This document shows positions 43,890 to 52,792 of a stretch of DNA of 64,000 nucleotides, in pieces. The translations under genes and the position numbers were made by a program. The stretch comes from Funiculus sociatus GB2-C1 (GTDB lineage: Bacteria > Cyanobacteriota > Cyanobacteriia > Cyanobacteriales > FACHB-T130), in contig NZ_JAMPKJ010000025.1 in NCBI RefSeq assembly GCF_039962115.1, forward strand, positions 18,355-82,354. The letters are read 5' to 3'. The notes under the pieces were generated by a model. The model did no database searches and was not told the DNA's origin. It saw only the letters and a list, made by a program, of their open reading frames with translations. Numbering within the stretch: the stretch's first letter is position 1; each line of letters begins with the position of its first letter.

Positions 43890-44885
43890 ATGAAACGTGT
43901 AGCCATCAACGGTTTTGGCAGAATTGGACGAGCCTTCTTTCGCATTGCCGCCTCTAAAGGCGATCTGGAAGTTGTAGCCATCAATGACGTTGCCTTAAAA
44001 TCAGACCAAGCAGCATATTTACTGCAATACGACTCCGTATATCGACGCTTCGAGAGCGAAGTGGGATATGACGATAAAAGTCTGATAATTGGCGACAAGC
44101 GAATTAACCTACTAGCTGAACGAGATCCCGCCGCCCTTCCCTGGAAAGAATCGGGAATTGATGTCGTAATCGAGTCTACTGGCATCTTCCGCACGGCAGA
44201 AAAAGCCGGAATGCACTTAGAAGCGGGAGCGAAAAAGGTAATTATCAGCGCCCCTGCTAAAGGTGCAGTTCCTACGTTCGTGTTTGGAGTTAATCACGAA
44301 AAATATGATGCTGAGCGAGATAATGTCATTTCAGCTGCCTCTTGTACCACCAATTGCTTATCCCCCATCGCCAAAATTTTAAATGATGAATTTGGCATTG
44401 AGAAGGCGCTGATGACTACGGTACACGCTTATACTGCCGACCAGCGTTTAGTAGACACTGGACATCCTGAAGAGTGGGCGCGGGGACGCGGCGCAGCGCA
44501 GAATATTGTCCCCACGACTACTGGCGCAGCAGTTGCAGTGGCGTTGGTGTTGCCGGAATTGAAAGGGAAACTTGATGGTATGGCTTTGCGCGTCCCAACC
44601 GCGACTGGTTCAGTCACAGACTTGAGTGCAGTATTGGAAAAATCGGTGACGGTGGAGGAAGTTAACGACGCTTTACGCAAGTATGCCAGCGGTTCGATGC
44701 AGTCAATTCTCAAGGTGAGTGAGGTGCCTTTGGTGTCTTCCGACTGCGTGGGCGATCCTAGTTCGGCTATTGTGAATTTACCTTCGACTAGCGTCCTTGC
44801 CGATAACTTCGTTAAGGTACTGGCATATTACGACAACGAGTGGGGATACACTAACCGCTTGGTAGATTTGACTAGCTACGTGTAG
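43890..44885 (+). CDS. gap: Glyceraldehyde-3-phosphate dehydrogenase
   Basis: A 331-residue GAPDH with the Rossmann start VAINGFGRIGRAFFR, the catalytic Cys152 in AASCTTNCLSPI, its His partner in TTVHAYTADQRL, and the C-terminal YDNEWGYTNRLV. A ribosome site GGGGGAG precedes the ATG by about 8 bases. The sequence NDVALKSDQAAYLLQYDSVYRRFES differs from the cyanobacterial Gap2 (Calvin-cycle) pattern, so a catabolic or auxiliary isoform is more likely. The next gene is ppsA, which suggests a glycolysis/gluconeogenesis role. A hairpin follows. Confidence 0.9.
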   Translation: MKRVAINGFGRIGRAFFRIAASKGDLEVVAINDVALKSDQAAYLLQYDSVYRRFESEVGYDDKSLIIGDKRINLLAERDPAALPWKESGIDVVIESTGIFRTAEKAGMHLEAGAKKVIISAPAKGAVPTFVFGVNHEKYDAERDNVISAASCTTNCLSPIAKILNDEFGIEKALMTTVHAYTADQRLVDTGHPEEWARGRGAAQNIVPTTTGAAVAVALVLPELKGKLDGMALRVPTATGSVTDLSAVLEKSVTVEEVNDALRKYASGSMQSILKVSEVPLVSSDCVGDPSSAIVNLPSTSVLADNFVKVLAYYDNEWGYTNRLVDLTSYV

Positions 44886-44901
44886 GTAAGAGGCTGGAGC
44901 C

Positions 44902-44942
44902 TTTTCCCTCGTTCCCTGGCCCAGCCAAGGAACGAGGGAAAA
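44902..44942. terminator. Hairpin after gap, hairpin family copy 3
   Basis: TTTTCCCTCGTTCC pairs with GGAACGAGGGAAAA over 14 bases, extended inside by three more pairs after one mismatch. It starts 17 bases after the gap stop. The CTCGTTCC core matches the other family members. Confidence 0.65.
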
Positions 44943-45046
44943 TTCGATGATCCCAAAGAAATTGTAAAATAAATTACGAAGTAATGCAATATACCTCTTT
45001 AGGGGGTAGCGATAGCTAAAATAAACCTACAAGAGGAGAAAAAGCT

Positions 45047-47524
45047 ATGGTTACAGCGGCTACAGAAAGGACTTCTCGGTTTTCTAAAGAGCGATCGCTG
45101 GTTCTGTGGTTTGATGAAGTTGGGATTGTCGATGTCCCAATAGTCGGTGGTAAAAATGCTTCCTTGGGGGAAATGATTCGACAACTGACCAAGCAGGGGG
45201 TCAGGGTTCCCGGTGGGTTTGCAACTACTGCCTATGCTTACCGCCATTTTATTCAAGCTGCGGGGTTAGAAAAGCAGTTGCGCGAACTGTTTGCTGACTT
45301 GGATGTAGAAGACGTGCAGAATTTGCAGGAACGGGGGAAAAAAGCCCGGTCGTTGATTCTAAAAACGCCGTTTCCAAGGGAATTGCAAGAAGCGATCGCG
45401 TCCTATTATCACCAGATGTGCGAAATATATGGTTATGATACCGATGTAGCCGTCCGTTCATCCGCCACCGCTGAAGATTTGCCCGATGCCAGTTTTGCCG
45501 GACAGCAAGAAACCTACCTGAATATTAACGGCATCAAAGACGTTTTAGAAGCCTGCCATAAATGCTTTGCTTCGATATTCACCGACCGGGCAATTTCCTA
45601 TCGTCACACCAAAAATTTCGACCATTTTAATGTTGCCCTCTCCGTTGGCGTTCAAAAAATGGTGCGTTCAGATTTAGCTTCCTCTGGTGTCATGTTCTCC
45701 ATAGACACCGAAACCGGATTTAAAAATGCTGCCTTAATCACCGCCGCTTACGGATTAGGAGAAAACATCGTTCAAGGGGCAGTCAACCCAGACGAATATT
45801 TAGTTTTTAAACCTACATTAAAAGAAGGATTTCGCCCAATCATCGACAAACGAGTGGGTAGCAAAGAATTCAAATTAGTCTGCGACGTTGGTGGATGTAA
45901 AATCACCAAAAATGAGCGTGTCACTTTGAGCGAACAGCAAAAATTTGCCATCAATGACGACGAAATTTTGCAACTAGCTAAGTGGGCTTGTTTAATCGAA
46001 GATCACTACAGCCAAGTTCACGGCAAGTATACGCCAATGGACATGGAATGGGCAAAAGACGGTATTACCGATGAACTTTTCATCGTCCAAGCCCGCCCAG
46101 AAACAGTGCAATCCCAAAAAGTTAAAAATGTCCTACGTAGCTATCACTTAAAATTGGGGACAGGGGATAGAGGACTTGCGGCTGGGGAAAAATCTTCCCA
46201 ATTACCAATTCCTTTAGTTATAGGTCGTGCTGTTGGGGAAATGATTGGACAGGGAAAAGCTAGAGTAATTCTCGATGTCCAGAAAATTGAACTGTTCCAA
46301 CCAGGAGAAGTTTTAGTAACAGATAAAACTGACCCCGACTGGGAACCGATAATGAAAAAAGCCAGCGCCATTATTACTAATAAAGGCGGGCGCACCTGCC
46401 ATGCCGCAATTATTGCGCGGGAGATGGGAATTCCGGCAATTGTGGGATGTGGGAATGGCACAGATATTTTAAAAACAGGTCAAGAGGTGACAGTTTCTTG
46501 TGCCGAAGGAGAAGAAGGAAGAGTTTATTCAGGATTATTGCCCTACGAAGTCCGAGAAGTAGCCCTAGAAAATTTGCCCCGCACTCGCACCAAAATAATG
46601 ATGAATGTGGGCAATCCGGAAGAAGCATTTAGTTTCTCAGGTATTCCTAATGATGGTGTTGGGTTAGCAAGATTAGAATTCATCATTGCCAATCACATCA
46701 AAGCGCATCCTTTAGCTTTGATTAATTACGACAAATTGGAGGATGAAGAAGCTAAGGCGAAAATTGCGGAAATGACTGTAACTTATGAAGACAAACCGCA
46801 ATACTTCGTCGATAAATTAGCCCAAGGTGTAGCCAGACTTGCTGCCGCTTTTTATCCAAATCCGGTAATTGTGCGGATGAGCGATTTTAAAAGCAATGAA
46901 TACGCCAATCTTTTAGGCGGTAAGCAATTTGAACCCGAAGAAGAAAACCCGATGATTGGTTGGCGGGGAGCATCTCGTTACTATGATGAGAAATATCGTG
47001 AGGGCTTTGCCTTAGAATGTCAGGCGTTAAAGCGGGTAAGGGATAAAATGGGCTTGACAAATGTTATCCCCATGATTCCTTTCTGTCGCACTCCTGATGA
47101 GGGACGCAAAGTATTAGCTGAAATAGCGAAACATGGTTTAGAACGAGGAAAAAATGGCTTGCAAGTTTACGTGATGTGCGAGTTGCCCAGTAACGTAATC
47201 ATGGCGGAAGAATTTGCCGAAGTTTTTGATGGTTTCTCCATCGGTTCTAACGATTTGACACAGTTAACGTTAGGTTTAGATCGAGATTCAGCTTTAGTAG
47301 CGCATATCTTTGATGAACGCAACGAAGCTGTGAAGCGGATGGTGAAGATGGCAATTGAAACCGCCAAGAAAACTAATCGCAAAATTGGAATTTGCGGTCA
47401 AGCTCCCAGCGATTATCCCGAATTTGCTAAGTTTTTGGTAGAGTTGGGGATTGATTCGATGAGTTTGAATCCCGATTCTGTATTGAAAACTCTCTTAATG
47501 GTTGCAAAAGTCGAAGGCGTTTAA
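45047..47524 (+). CDS. ppsA: Phosphoenolpyruvate synthase
   Basis: An 825-residue enzyme making phosphoenolpyruvate from pyruvate, ATP and water. The ATP-grasp domain (about 20-350) has VVGGKNASLGEM and VRSSATAEDLPDASFAGQQETYLN. The phosphohistidine domain has GGRTCHAAIIAREMGIPAIVG. The C-terminal barrel ends with the catalytic-cysteine segment IGICGQAPSDYPEFAKFLVE. A strong GAGGAG site precedes the ATG. At about residues 367-385 an insert (LGTGDRGLAAGEKSSQLP) derives from STRR heptamers and is not part of the normal family length. Confidence 0.93.
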   Translation: MVTAATERTSRFSKERSLVLWFDEVGIVDVPIVGGKNASLGEMIRQLTKQGVRVPGGFATTAYAYRHFIQAAGLEKQLRELFADLDVEDVQNLQERGKKARSLILKTPFPRELQEAIASYYHQMCEIYGYDTDVAVRSSATAEDLPDASFAGQQETYLNINGIKDVLEACHKCFASIFTDRAISYRHTKNFDHFNVALSVGVQKMVRSDLASSGVMFSIDTETGFKNAALITAAYGLGENIVQGAVNPDEYLVFKPTLKEGFRPIIDKRVGSKEFKLVCDVGGCKITKNERVTLSEQQKFAINDDEILQLAKWACLIEDHYSQVHGKYTPMDMEWAKDGITDELFIVQARPETVQSQKVKNVLRSYHLKLGTGDRGLAAGEKSSQLPIPLVIGRAVGEMIGQGKARVILDVQKIELFQPGEVLVTDKTDPDWEPIMKKASAIITNKGGRTCHAAIIAREMGIPAIVGCGNGTDILKTGQEVTVSCAEGEEGRVYSGLLPYEVREVALENLPRTRTKIMMNVGNPEEAFSFSGIPNDGVGLARLEFIIANHIKAHPLALINYDKLEDEEAKAKIAEMTVTYEDKPQYFVDKLAQGVARLAAAFYPNPVIVRMSDFKSNEYANLLGGKQFEPEEENPMIGWRGASRYYDEKYREGFALECQALKRVRDKMGLTNVIPMIPFCRTPDEGRKVLAEIAKHGLERGKNGLQVYVMCELPSNVIMAEEFAEVFDGFSIGSNDLTQLTLGLDRDSALVAHIFDERNEAVKRMVKMAIETAKKTNRKIGICGQAPSDYPEFAKFLVELGIDSMSLNPDSVLKTLLMVAKVEGV
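46152..46202 (+). repeat. STRR-derived insert inside ppsA
   Basis: Bases reading AATTGGGGACAGGGGATAGA and continuing CGGCTGGGGAAAAATCTTCC match the STRR style of the spacers elsewhere in the window. They encode a 17-residue loop between the ATP-grasp and phosphohistidine domains. The frame is preserved. Confidence 0.6.
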
Positions 47525-47898
47525 GTTTTGTAGGGTGGAGATTGCGTCCACCCTACACTTATTAATATGTTGAGGTTAATTAGCGGTTCGGCTTCTTTCT
47601 CAACAGCAAGCGATTCGCCTGTGAGGGCTGATTCATCACTTTGCAAGTTCGTGCTTGAATTCGCAAGTCTGCGTCACTCGGTACTAAATCTTGTGATGGG
47701 AATTCGCAATTTTTGCTCGTCGCGGATGACGGTGGCTTAGGAAGTGCGGTCAAGGAAACTAGCATTGAAATTTCCGATAGAGTTGAAAGGAAATTACAAT
47801 GCTTCTCTGGCCTGGGAACGAAAGAAAACGAGAGAAGGAGAAAATGGGAATGAGGGTCATAGAACTATAAAGTAGAGTGAGTGTCAAAGTGAAGGAAG
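47525..47898. other. Spacer after ppsA with a hairpin
   Basis: GTAGGGTGGA (47530-47539) and TCCACCCTAC (47547-47556) form a perfect 10-base stem just after the ppsA stop and probably mark the transcript end. The remaining 340 bases contain no convincing gene; a partial GGGAACGA-type sequence near 47813 looks like a decayed member of the hairpin family. Confidence 0.5.
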
Positions 47899-49041
47899 AT
47901 GGTTGCAAACCCGTTTGTGCCGCAAGATTTAGTAGGTAGACAGCAAGAACTGCAACAAGTCAGCCAAATTCTCTCAATAGATGGCGATTTACTGATTACA
48001 GGGGTTCCTGGTAGTGGAAGGCGATCGCTTATTCGTTGGGCAGCACAGAAAGTGAAAGCTAGAGTGCTAGAAATTGACTGTCTGCGAGCCACTGATGGCA
48101 AGCGATTTCTGCAATTGTTCGCTGAAAGCTTGATGGCAACCTTCACCACACCGGAAGAACTGGCGTTAATTGGACAGTGGATTGCAGAACATCCTCTGAG
48201 TTTGGAGGAATTGCCGAATGGACAAACTCGTTTAGTTTGGCATCTATCAAACGAGGGAGAATGGTCGCTATTTCAAGTTTTGCTGAACTTACCGCAAGCG
48301 ATCGCTAACAAAGTCAATAGCCGCGTAGTGATGGTTTTTCGCAATTTTCCCCACATCCGGTCTTGGGATAGAGATGGCAAATGGGAAGCTTATCTGCGTG
48401 AAGAAATCGCCATACATACTCATGTCAGCTATGCGCTAATTGCTACAGTCGGAGAACCTTGGGTACAAGATAGTAACTTGCAGGTTGTCTGTTTAGCACC
48501 GCTGTCTAATCAAGAACTCAGCGCATGGATTGAGACAGCAATGAGCTTACAGGGATTGAAATTTGATGCAGATGGTTTAGCGCTATTTTTAAGCTACGTT
48601 CAAGGACATTTAGGGGATGCGATCGCGCTAGCTAGACGAATTTGGCTGGATTGCCGAGTTTTATACGGAAGCCAGAAAGAAGGACTAATCCAATCCCACC
48701 ACGTCCATCGCAGTGCTTTAGCATTAGTTGAAGATATATCTATTACCTTCGAGTCACTGATTTTACTGCTACCTTCTAGCCAAGTTCGGGTACTAGAAAG
48801 TTTAGCTCTTGATCCCACAGATAGCCCGCACAGCCGCGAATACATCCAAAAACACCAACTTTCTAGAGGTGGCTCTCTCCAAGGTGCTTTGGCAAGTTTA
48901 GAACAGAAAGGTTTGGTATACGGCGCTAAGTACGGCTACCAGATAGCTTTACCTTTGCTGGGGTTCTGGTTAAAGCATAGGATTGGGGACTGGGGGCTTG
49001 GGGCTGGAGACTGGGGGCTGGGGGTGGGGACTAGGGACTAG
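47899..49041 (+). CDS. AAA-type ATPase-like protein with altered P-loop
   Basis: A 380-residue STAND/AAA-like protein. FVPQDLVGRQQELQQVSQIL and GDLLITGVPGSGRRSLIRW mark the nucleotide-binding core, but the P-loop lysine is Arg41 and the next residue is Arg42, so hydrolysis is doubtful. VVMVFRNFPHI is the Walker B strand. The C-terminal winged-helix-like part has SSQVRVLESLALDPT and GGSLQGALASLEQKGLVYG. The last 20 residues (IGDWGLGAGDWGLGVGTRD) are translated STRR heptamers, so the original stop was probably lost. Confidence 0.7.
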   Translation: MVANPFVPQDLVGRQQELQQVSQILSIDGDLLITGVPGSGRRSLIRWAAQKVKARVLEIDCLRATDGKRFLQLFAESLMATFTTPEELALIGQWIAEHPLSLEELPNGQTRLVWHLSNEGEWSLFQVLLNLPQAIANKVNSRVVMVFRNFPHIRSWDRDGKWEAYLREEIAIHTHVSYALIATVGEPWVQDSNLQVVCLAPLSNQELSAWIETAMSLQGLKFDADGLALFLSYVQGHLGDAIALARRIWLDCRVLYGSQKEGLIQSHHVHRSALALVEDISITFESLILLLPSSQVRVLESLALDPTDSPHSREYIQKHQLSRGGSLQGALASLEQKGLVYGAKYGYQIALPLLGFWLKHRIGDWGLGAGDWGLGVGTRD

Positions 49042-49169
49042 GGACTAGGGACTAGGTACTAGGTACTAGGTACTAGGGACTGGGTAAGAGTCCTTCCAAT
49101 TCCCAATCCCCAATCCCCAATCCCCAATCCCCAATCCCCAATCCCCAATCCCCAATCCCCAATCCCCAA
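48979..49169. repeat. STRR array overlapping the 3' end of the AAA-like gene
   Basis: GGGGACTGGGGGCT-type and GGGACTA/GGTACTA heptamers (about 48983-49085) are followed by about nine CCCCAAT units (to about 49169). The array enters the upstream reading frame and ends just before the ChaN-like gene. Confidence 0.8.
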
Positions 49170-49208
49170 TTCCCAACTATGTGCGCGATCGCAAGCCACA
49201 ATATTTTT

Positions 49209-50081
49209 ATGCAAAAACACTCAATTACCATCTCGGCTTGGTCGCTTTTAATTATGTTACTCTGCACCTTGCCCGCTCATGCCCAAAAAATCTCCCGTCC
49301 CCAGCAGCAGCAATACTCTGTCGAAGAAGTTTTGCAACAACTCGCCAAAACCAAAGTCATCTACTTAGGCGAAACCCACGATAATCCTGAAGATCACAAA
49401 GCCCAGTTGGAGATTATTCAGCGACTATATCGGCAAAATTCTAAAATAGCGATCGCAATGGAAATGTTCCAGCGTCCTTATCAAAGTCTACTCAATCAAT
49501 ATCTGGCTGGAAAAATAACCCAAACCCAGTTATTAGAACAAAGCGAATATGAAAAACGCTGGGGTTTCCCGTGGGAATCTTATGCCCCGATTCTGAGTTT
49601 TGCCAAGGAAAATAATTTACCTGTCTTAGCCTTAAATACTCCCAGCGAAGTAACGCGCAAAGTCGCACGCCAAGGATTAGAAAGTCTGACACCAGATGAG
49701 AGAAAGTACATTCCGCCATTTAATGAAATTCGCACCGATAATTCCGAATATCGCCAAATGGTGCAAGAGTCTTTTCAACAGCATCAAGTAGCCGGACACG
49801 GAAATAGTGCAAACTTTGAGCGTTTCTTCACAGCGCAGGTGCTTTGGGATGAAACGATGGCAGAAGGAATTGCCCAATTTGTGAAAGCAAACCCAGATTA
49901 TCAAGTCATTGTTTTGGCTGGACAAGCTCATATTATTTATGGCTATGGTATTCCCAGCCGCGTTGCGCGACGCTTGGCAAATAATATAGTCCAATCCTCA
50001 ATTTTACTCAATCCATCGGAAGCCATGCAAGCTTCAAGTGACAAAGCGATCGCTGACTACTTTTGGGTAACATCTGAGTGA
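49209..50081 (+). CDS. ChaN-family heme-related lipoprotein-like exported protein
   Basis: A 290-residue exported protein from the ATG at 49209, which gives a clean signal peptide ([20 protein letters not shown]). An earlier ATG at 49179 would put ten residues before it. The core has [62 protein letters not shown] and [20 protein letters not shown]. This matches the ChaN/EreA-like fold, linked in other bacteria to heme binding or iron regulation. No lipobox cysteine is seen, so it is probably periplasmic or thylakoid-lumenal. Confidence 0.82.
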   Translation: MQKHSITISAWSLLIMLLCTLPAHAQKISRPQQQQYSVEEVLQQLAKTKVIYLGETHDNPEDHKAQLEIIQRLYRQNSKIAIAMEMFQRPYQSLLNQYLAGKITQTQLLEQSEYEKRWGFPWESYAPILSFAKENNLPVLALNTPSEVTRKVARQGLESLTPDERKYIPPFNEIRTDNSEYRQMVQESFQQHQVAGHGNSANFERFFTAQVLWDETMAEGIAQFVKANPDYQVIVLAGQAHIIYGYGIPSRVARRLANNIVQSSILLNPSEAMQASSDKAIADYFWVTSE

Positions 50082-50262
50082 AGACTGAGTTAAGAATAAT
50101 TGTAGGTTGGGGAGTCACCCCCGCACGGGGTTTGAGGTAAGTTAATCAAGTTCGGAGATGAAGGCGGAAGCAAGGCAGAAATTATGCGACTGAGGGAGGA
50201 ATTAAGACGCAAAAGTTCGCAAAGATAAACGCAAAGGTAGCGCTGTTACGCTACCTTTGCGT

Positions 50263-51069
50263 TTACTTCTTATTACCCAAAAATTGCACCAAGGGTTGAA
50301 AAACTGGCACCAATTCGGGACGAGCAACGGTTAAAGTGGGGAAAGAGCGATCGCCATAATCCTCCCCTTCTTGCAACGGAAACACCGCTTCATCCTTCAG
50401 GGACACCCAAACCCCGCCAGCAGCTTGTAAAATTACCCACACTGCTGCAATATCCCAAATTTTCGGCGTAGACTCGACACCGCCGAGGGTAGTACCAGAA
50501 GCAACAGCAACAAAGTTGTAGGTAGTGACACCCAGCATCCGAATTTTACAGGGGAAAGGTTTCTGCAAAACAGAGGTACTTCTGGCACACAAGCAGAAAA
50601 AGTGATTGTGGCTGGGAGAGTCAGGGCTGGTGTGAATCGGTTGATTGTTTAAAAAGGCACCATTTTTCTCTCCCCCGCTATACCAAAAGGCGTGAAAGGT
50701 TTGGTTGATGGGGGGAAAATGTACGTACCCGAAAACAGGTGTACCTTGATACAACAAACCCATTGAAATTCCCCAAATAGGAATTCCCCGTGTAAAGTTT
50801 GTTGTACCATCGATGGGGTCAATCACCCAACACCATTCGGCACCATAAAAAGTGTGTTCAGCTTCTTCGCTTAAGACATCGTGGCTGGGAAAAGCTTCAG
50901 CGATCGCTTCTCGAATTTCCCGATCCGCCCACTTATCCGCTTGCGTCACCAGACTCCCATCAGCTTTTTGGGAAGCTTGCACTTGCCCAAAATCTTGCAT
51001 TAGCTGCTTGCCAATTCTAGCGGTAGTCTCATTCGCAAACTTTAAAACCTGCTCAAAAACATCGTTCAT
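50263..51069 (-). CDS. Inositol monophosphatase-family phosphatase
   Basis: A 268-residue protein with the metal-binding signature WCWVIDPIDGTTNFTRGIP and the second motif PKIWDIAAVWVILQAAGGVW. LSEEAEHTF supplies the metal-ligand glutamate. Family substrates in cyanobacteria include inositol phosphates, PAP and histidinol phosphate; which applies here cannot be decided. It lies about 90 bases after the PucC-like gene on the same strand. Confidence 0.87.
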   Translation of the reverse strand: MNDVFEQVLKFANETTARIGKQLMQDFGQVQASQKADGSLVTQADKWADREIREAIAEAFPSHDVLSEEAEHTFYGAEWCWVIDPIDGTTNFTRGIPIWGISMGLLYQGTPVFGYVHFPPINQTFHAFWYSGGEKNGAFLNNQPIHTSPDSPSHNHFFCLCARSTSVLQKPFPCKIRMLGVTTYNFVAVASGTTLGGVESTPKIWDIAAVWVILQAAGGVWVSLKDEAVFPLQEGEDYGDRSFPTLTVARPELVPVFQPLVQFLGNKK

Positions 51070-51084
51070 AGTTAATAGTTCATC

Positions 51085-51143
51085 GCTAATTGCTAATTGC
51101 TAATGGTTCATGGCATCTTCACAATTAGCAATTAGCAATTAGC
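51085..51143. repeat. Inverted repeat of AATTGCT/TTAGCAA units
   Basis: GCTAATTGCTAATTGCTAAT (from 51085) faces TTAGCAATTAGCAATTAGCC (51125-51144), which can pair over about 19 bases. The same TTAGCAA unit occurs near 35455-35473. It separates the phosphatase and PucC-like genes. Confidence 0.6.
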
Positions 51144-51156
51144 CATTAGCAATTTA

Positions 51157-52602
51157 TCAGTCTAATTCACCTTCGAGGACAGTAGCGATCGCAACTTTTG
51201 CATTGTCGCGAAATTCTGTGACATCCACATGAGAGAGGAACACAACCGCTACTACCATTCCCACTGCTTGCAGTGCAAACACCAATCCATAGGCTAACAC
51301 CAAGTTAGTAGTAAATAAACTTTTACCTACATCCAATACAGCACCACCTGTAACAGTTGCGATTGCCCTGGCCATTGCCTGTGATAATCCCCAAGCACCG
51401 ATAAATGTACCAGCCGTTTCCGCCGCAGTCAAATCCAACATTAAACTAACTGCGCCTGTTGTAGTGACACCGGAAGCCAAACCAAATAATAATAGCGCTC
51501 CTTGCAACAACTTCTGATTGTGGGTGAATCCGGACAGGATAATTAATCCAAAAGTAGCCGCTACCAAAAGACAGCCTAATTTAGTTGTTTTTTGCTTTCC
51601 TAAACGAGGCACAATTAAAAATCCAGTGATACTAATCCCAAGTAGCGTTCCGGTTCCCCAGTAAGCATTTAACTTAGTAGTTTCCGAAACTTGCATTCCG
51701 AAAACTTCGCCTCCGTAGGGTTCCATCACTGCTTCTTGCATAAATAAGCTAATTGTCATCACGAGCAAAAAGGTGAAAAATATCCCCGTTTGCCGATTAG
51801 CAGTTAATACTCGCAGCGCTTTCCCTAGAGTAATTTTGTCTTCCCGGTCTACTAAAGTAGAACGAGAAGTATAGCGGGAATATTTTTTTTCAACGCCCAC
51901 TGTCGCCAGTAACGCCAGCCCAAACACGGCGACGGGGACAATCATAAACAGCTGATTTACTGATGCTTGCAATTCCGAAAGTGGTGCATCTGCGGCAACT
52001 TTTTTGAGCAAAGTACCGCCGATAATTGCCCCCAGAACAATTCCCACCATCAGCATAGACCAAACAATTCCGACGAGTTTGGAACGGTTATCTTCATCGG
52101 AAACATCCACCAACAGCGCTGCAAAGGGAGTGGAACTCATACTCAGCGCCAAACCATAAAGCGCGAAAATCAGTGCAAGTACCGCAGTCCAACCATAAGT
52201 TTGAGTTGTCCATACCCAACCCCCAGCAGCTTGTACCACATTACCCAGCTGCCACATTACTTGTACAGCCAGGAAGGATGCGATCGCAAACAGCGCCGCC
52301 CCTACCCACACATAGCCCGTGCGATGGAAACCAAATAACGGCTTAGAATCTGACATCTGCCCAAACCACACCCGCGCTGGGGCGATAAACTGGTGCATCG
52401 CAATAGTACCAGCCGCAATTGTCGCCGGAATCCCCAGTTCCCCAATCATCACTCGGTTCAGGATTCCCAGCGCCAGCACCGCCATCATCCCCAATCCCAT
52501 CTGAAACAAGCCGAGTCGGAACATGGTGAACAAATTCACTTTCTTGATTGATTCAAGCGGTTTCGACTCATCTGGCTGTAAATTTATATCACCTGTTGCC
52601 AT
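51157..52602 (-). CDS. PucC/BCH2-family MFS membrane protein
   Basis: A 481-residue protein with about twelve transmembrane helices. The start NLFTMFRLGLFQMGLGMMAVLALGILNRVMIGELGIPATI and the segments VWFGQMSDSKPLFG and SMSSTPFAALLVDVSDEDNR are characteristic of the PucC/LhaA-type group. In phototrophs this group assists assembly or pigment delivery for light-harvesting proteins. A role in chlorophyll-protein assembly is likely by family; the exact partner is not shown here. Confidence 0.87.
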   Translation of the reverse strand: MATGDINLQPDESKPLESIKKVNLFTMFRLGLFQMGLGMMAVLALGILNRVMIGELGIPATIAAGTIAMHQFIAPARVWFGQMSDSKPLFGFHRTGYVWVGAALFAIASFLAVQVMWQLGNVVQAAGGWVWTTQTYGWTAVLALIFALYGLALSMSSTPFAALLVDVSDEDNRSKLVGIVWSMLMVGIVLGAIIGGTLLKKVAADAPLSELQASVNQLFMIVPVAVFGLALLATVGVEKKYSRYTSRSTLVDREDKITLGKALRVLTANRQTGIFFTFLLVMTISLFMQEAVMEPYGGEVFGMQVSETTKLNAYWGTGTLLGISITGFLIVPRLGKQKTTKLGCLLVAATFGLIILSGFTHNQKLLQGALLLFGLASGVTTTGAVSLMLDLTAAETAGTFIGAWGLSQAMARAIATVTGGAVLDVGKSLFTTNLVLAYGLVFALQAVGMVVAVVFLSHVDVTEFRDNAKVAIATVLEGELD

Positions 52603-52792
52603 ATTTTTTAAAAGGAAATTAATACACGCATTACTGTTTTTACGCTTCGGTGCAATTTTTTCTTAGCGCCCTTTTTAAGGGGGTTCTGATCTATAAAGTT
52701 GCACATCACGCTGTTTTAATTTCACCATAGCCCCCAGCAACTATCTGCAACGATAAACTGAAAAATATAAACTTTTGTAAAAAGTATTACCA

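Noticed and set aside
47580..47765. 61-codon minus-strand frame after ppsA
   Set aside because: Short, Pro/Lys/Ser-rich with no motif and overlapping repeat-like sequence; it reads as chance.
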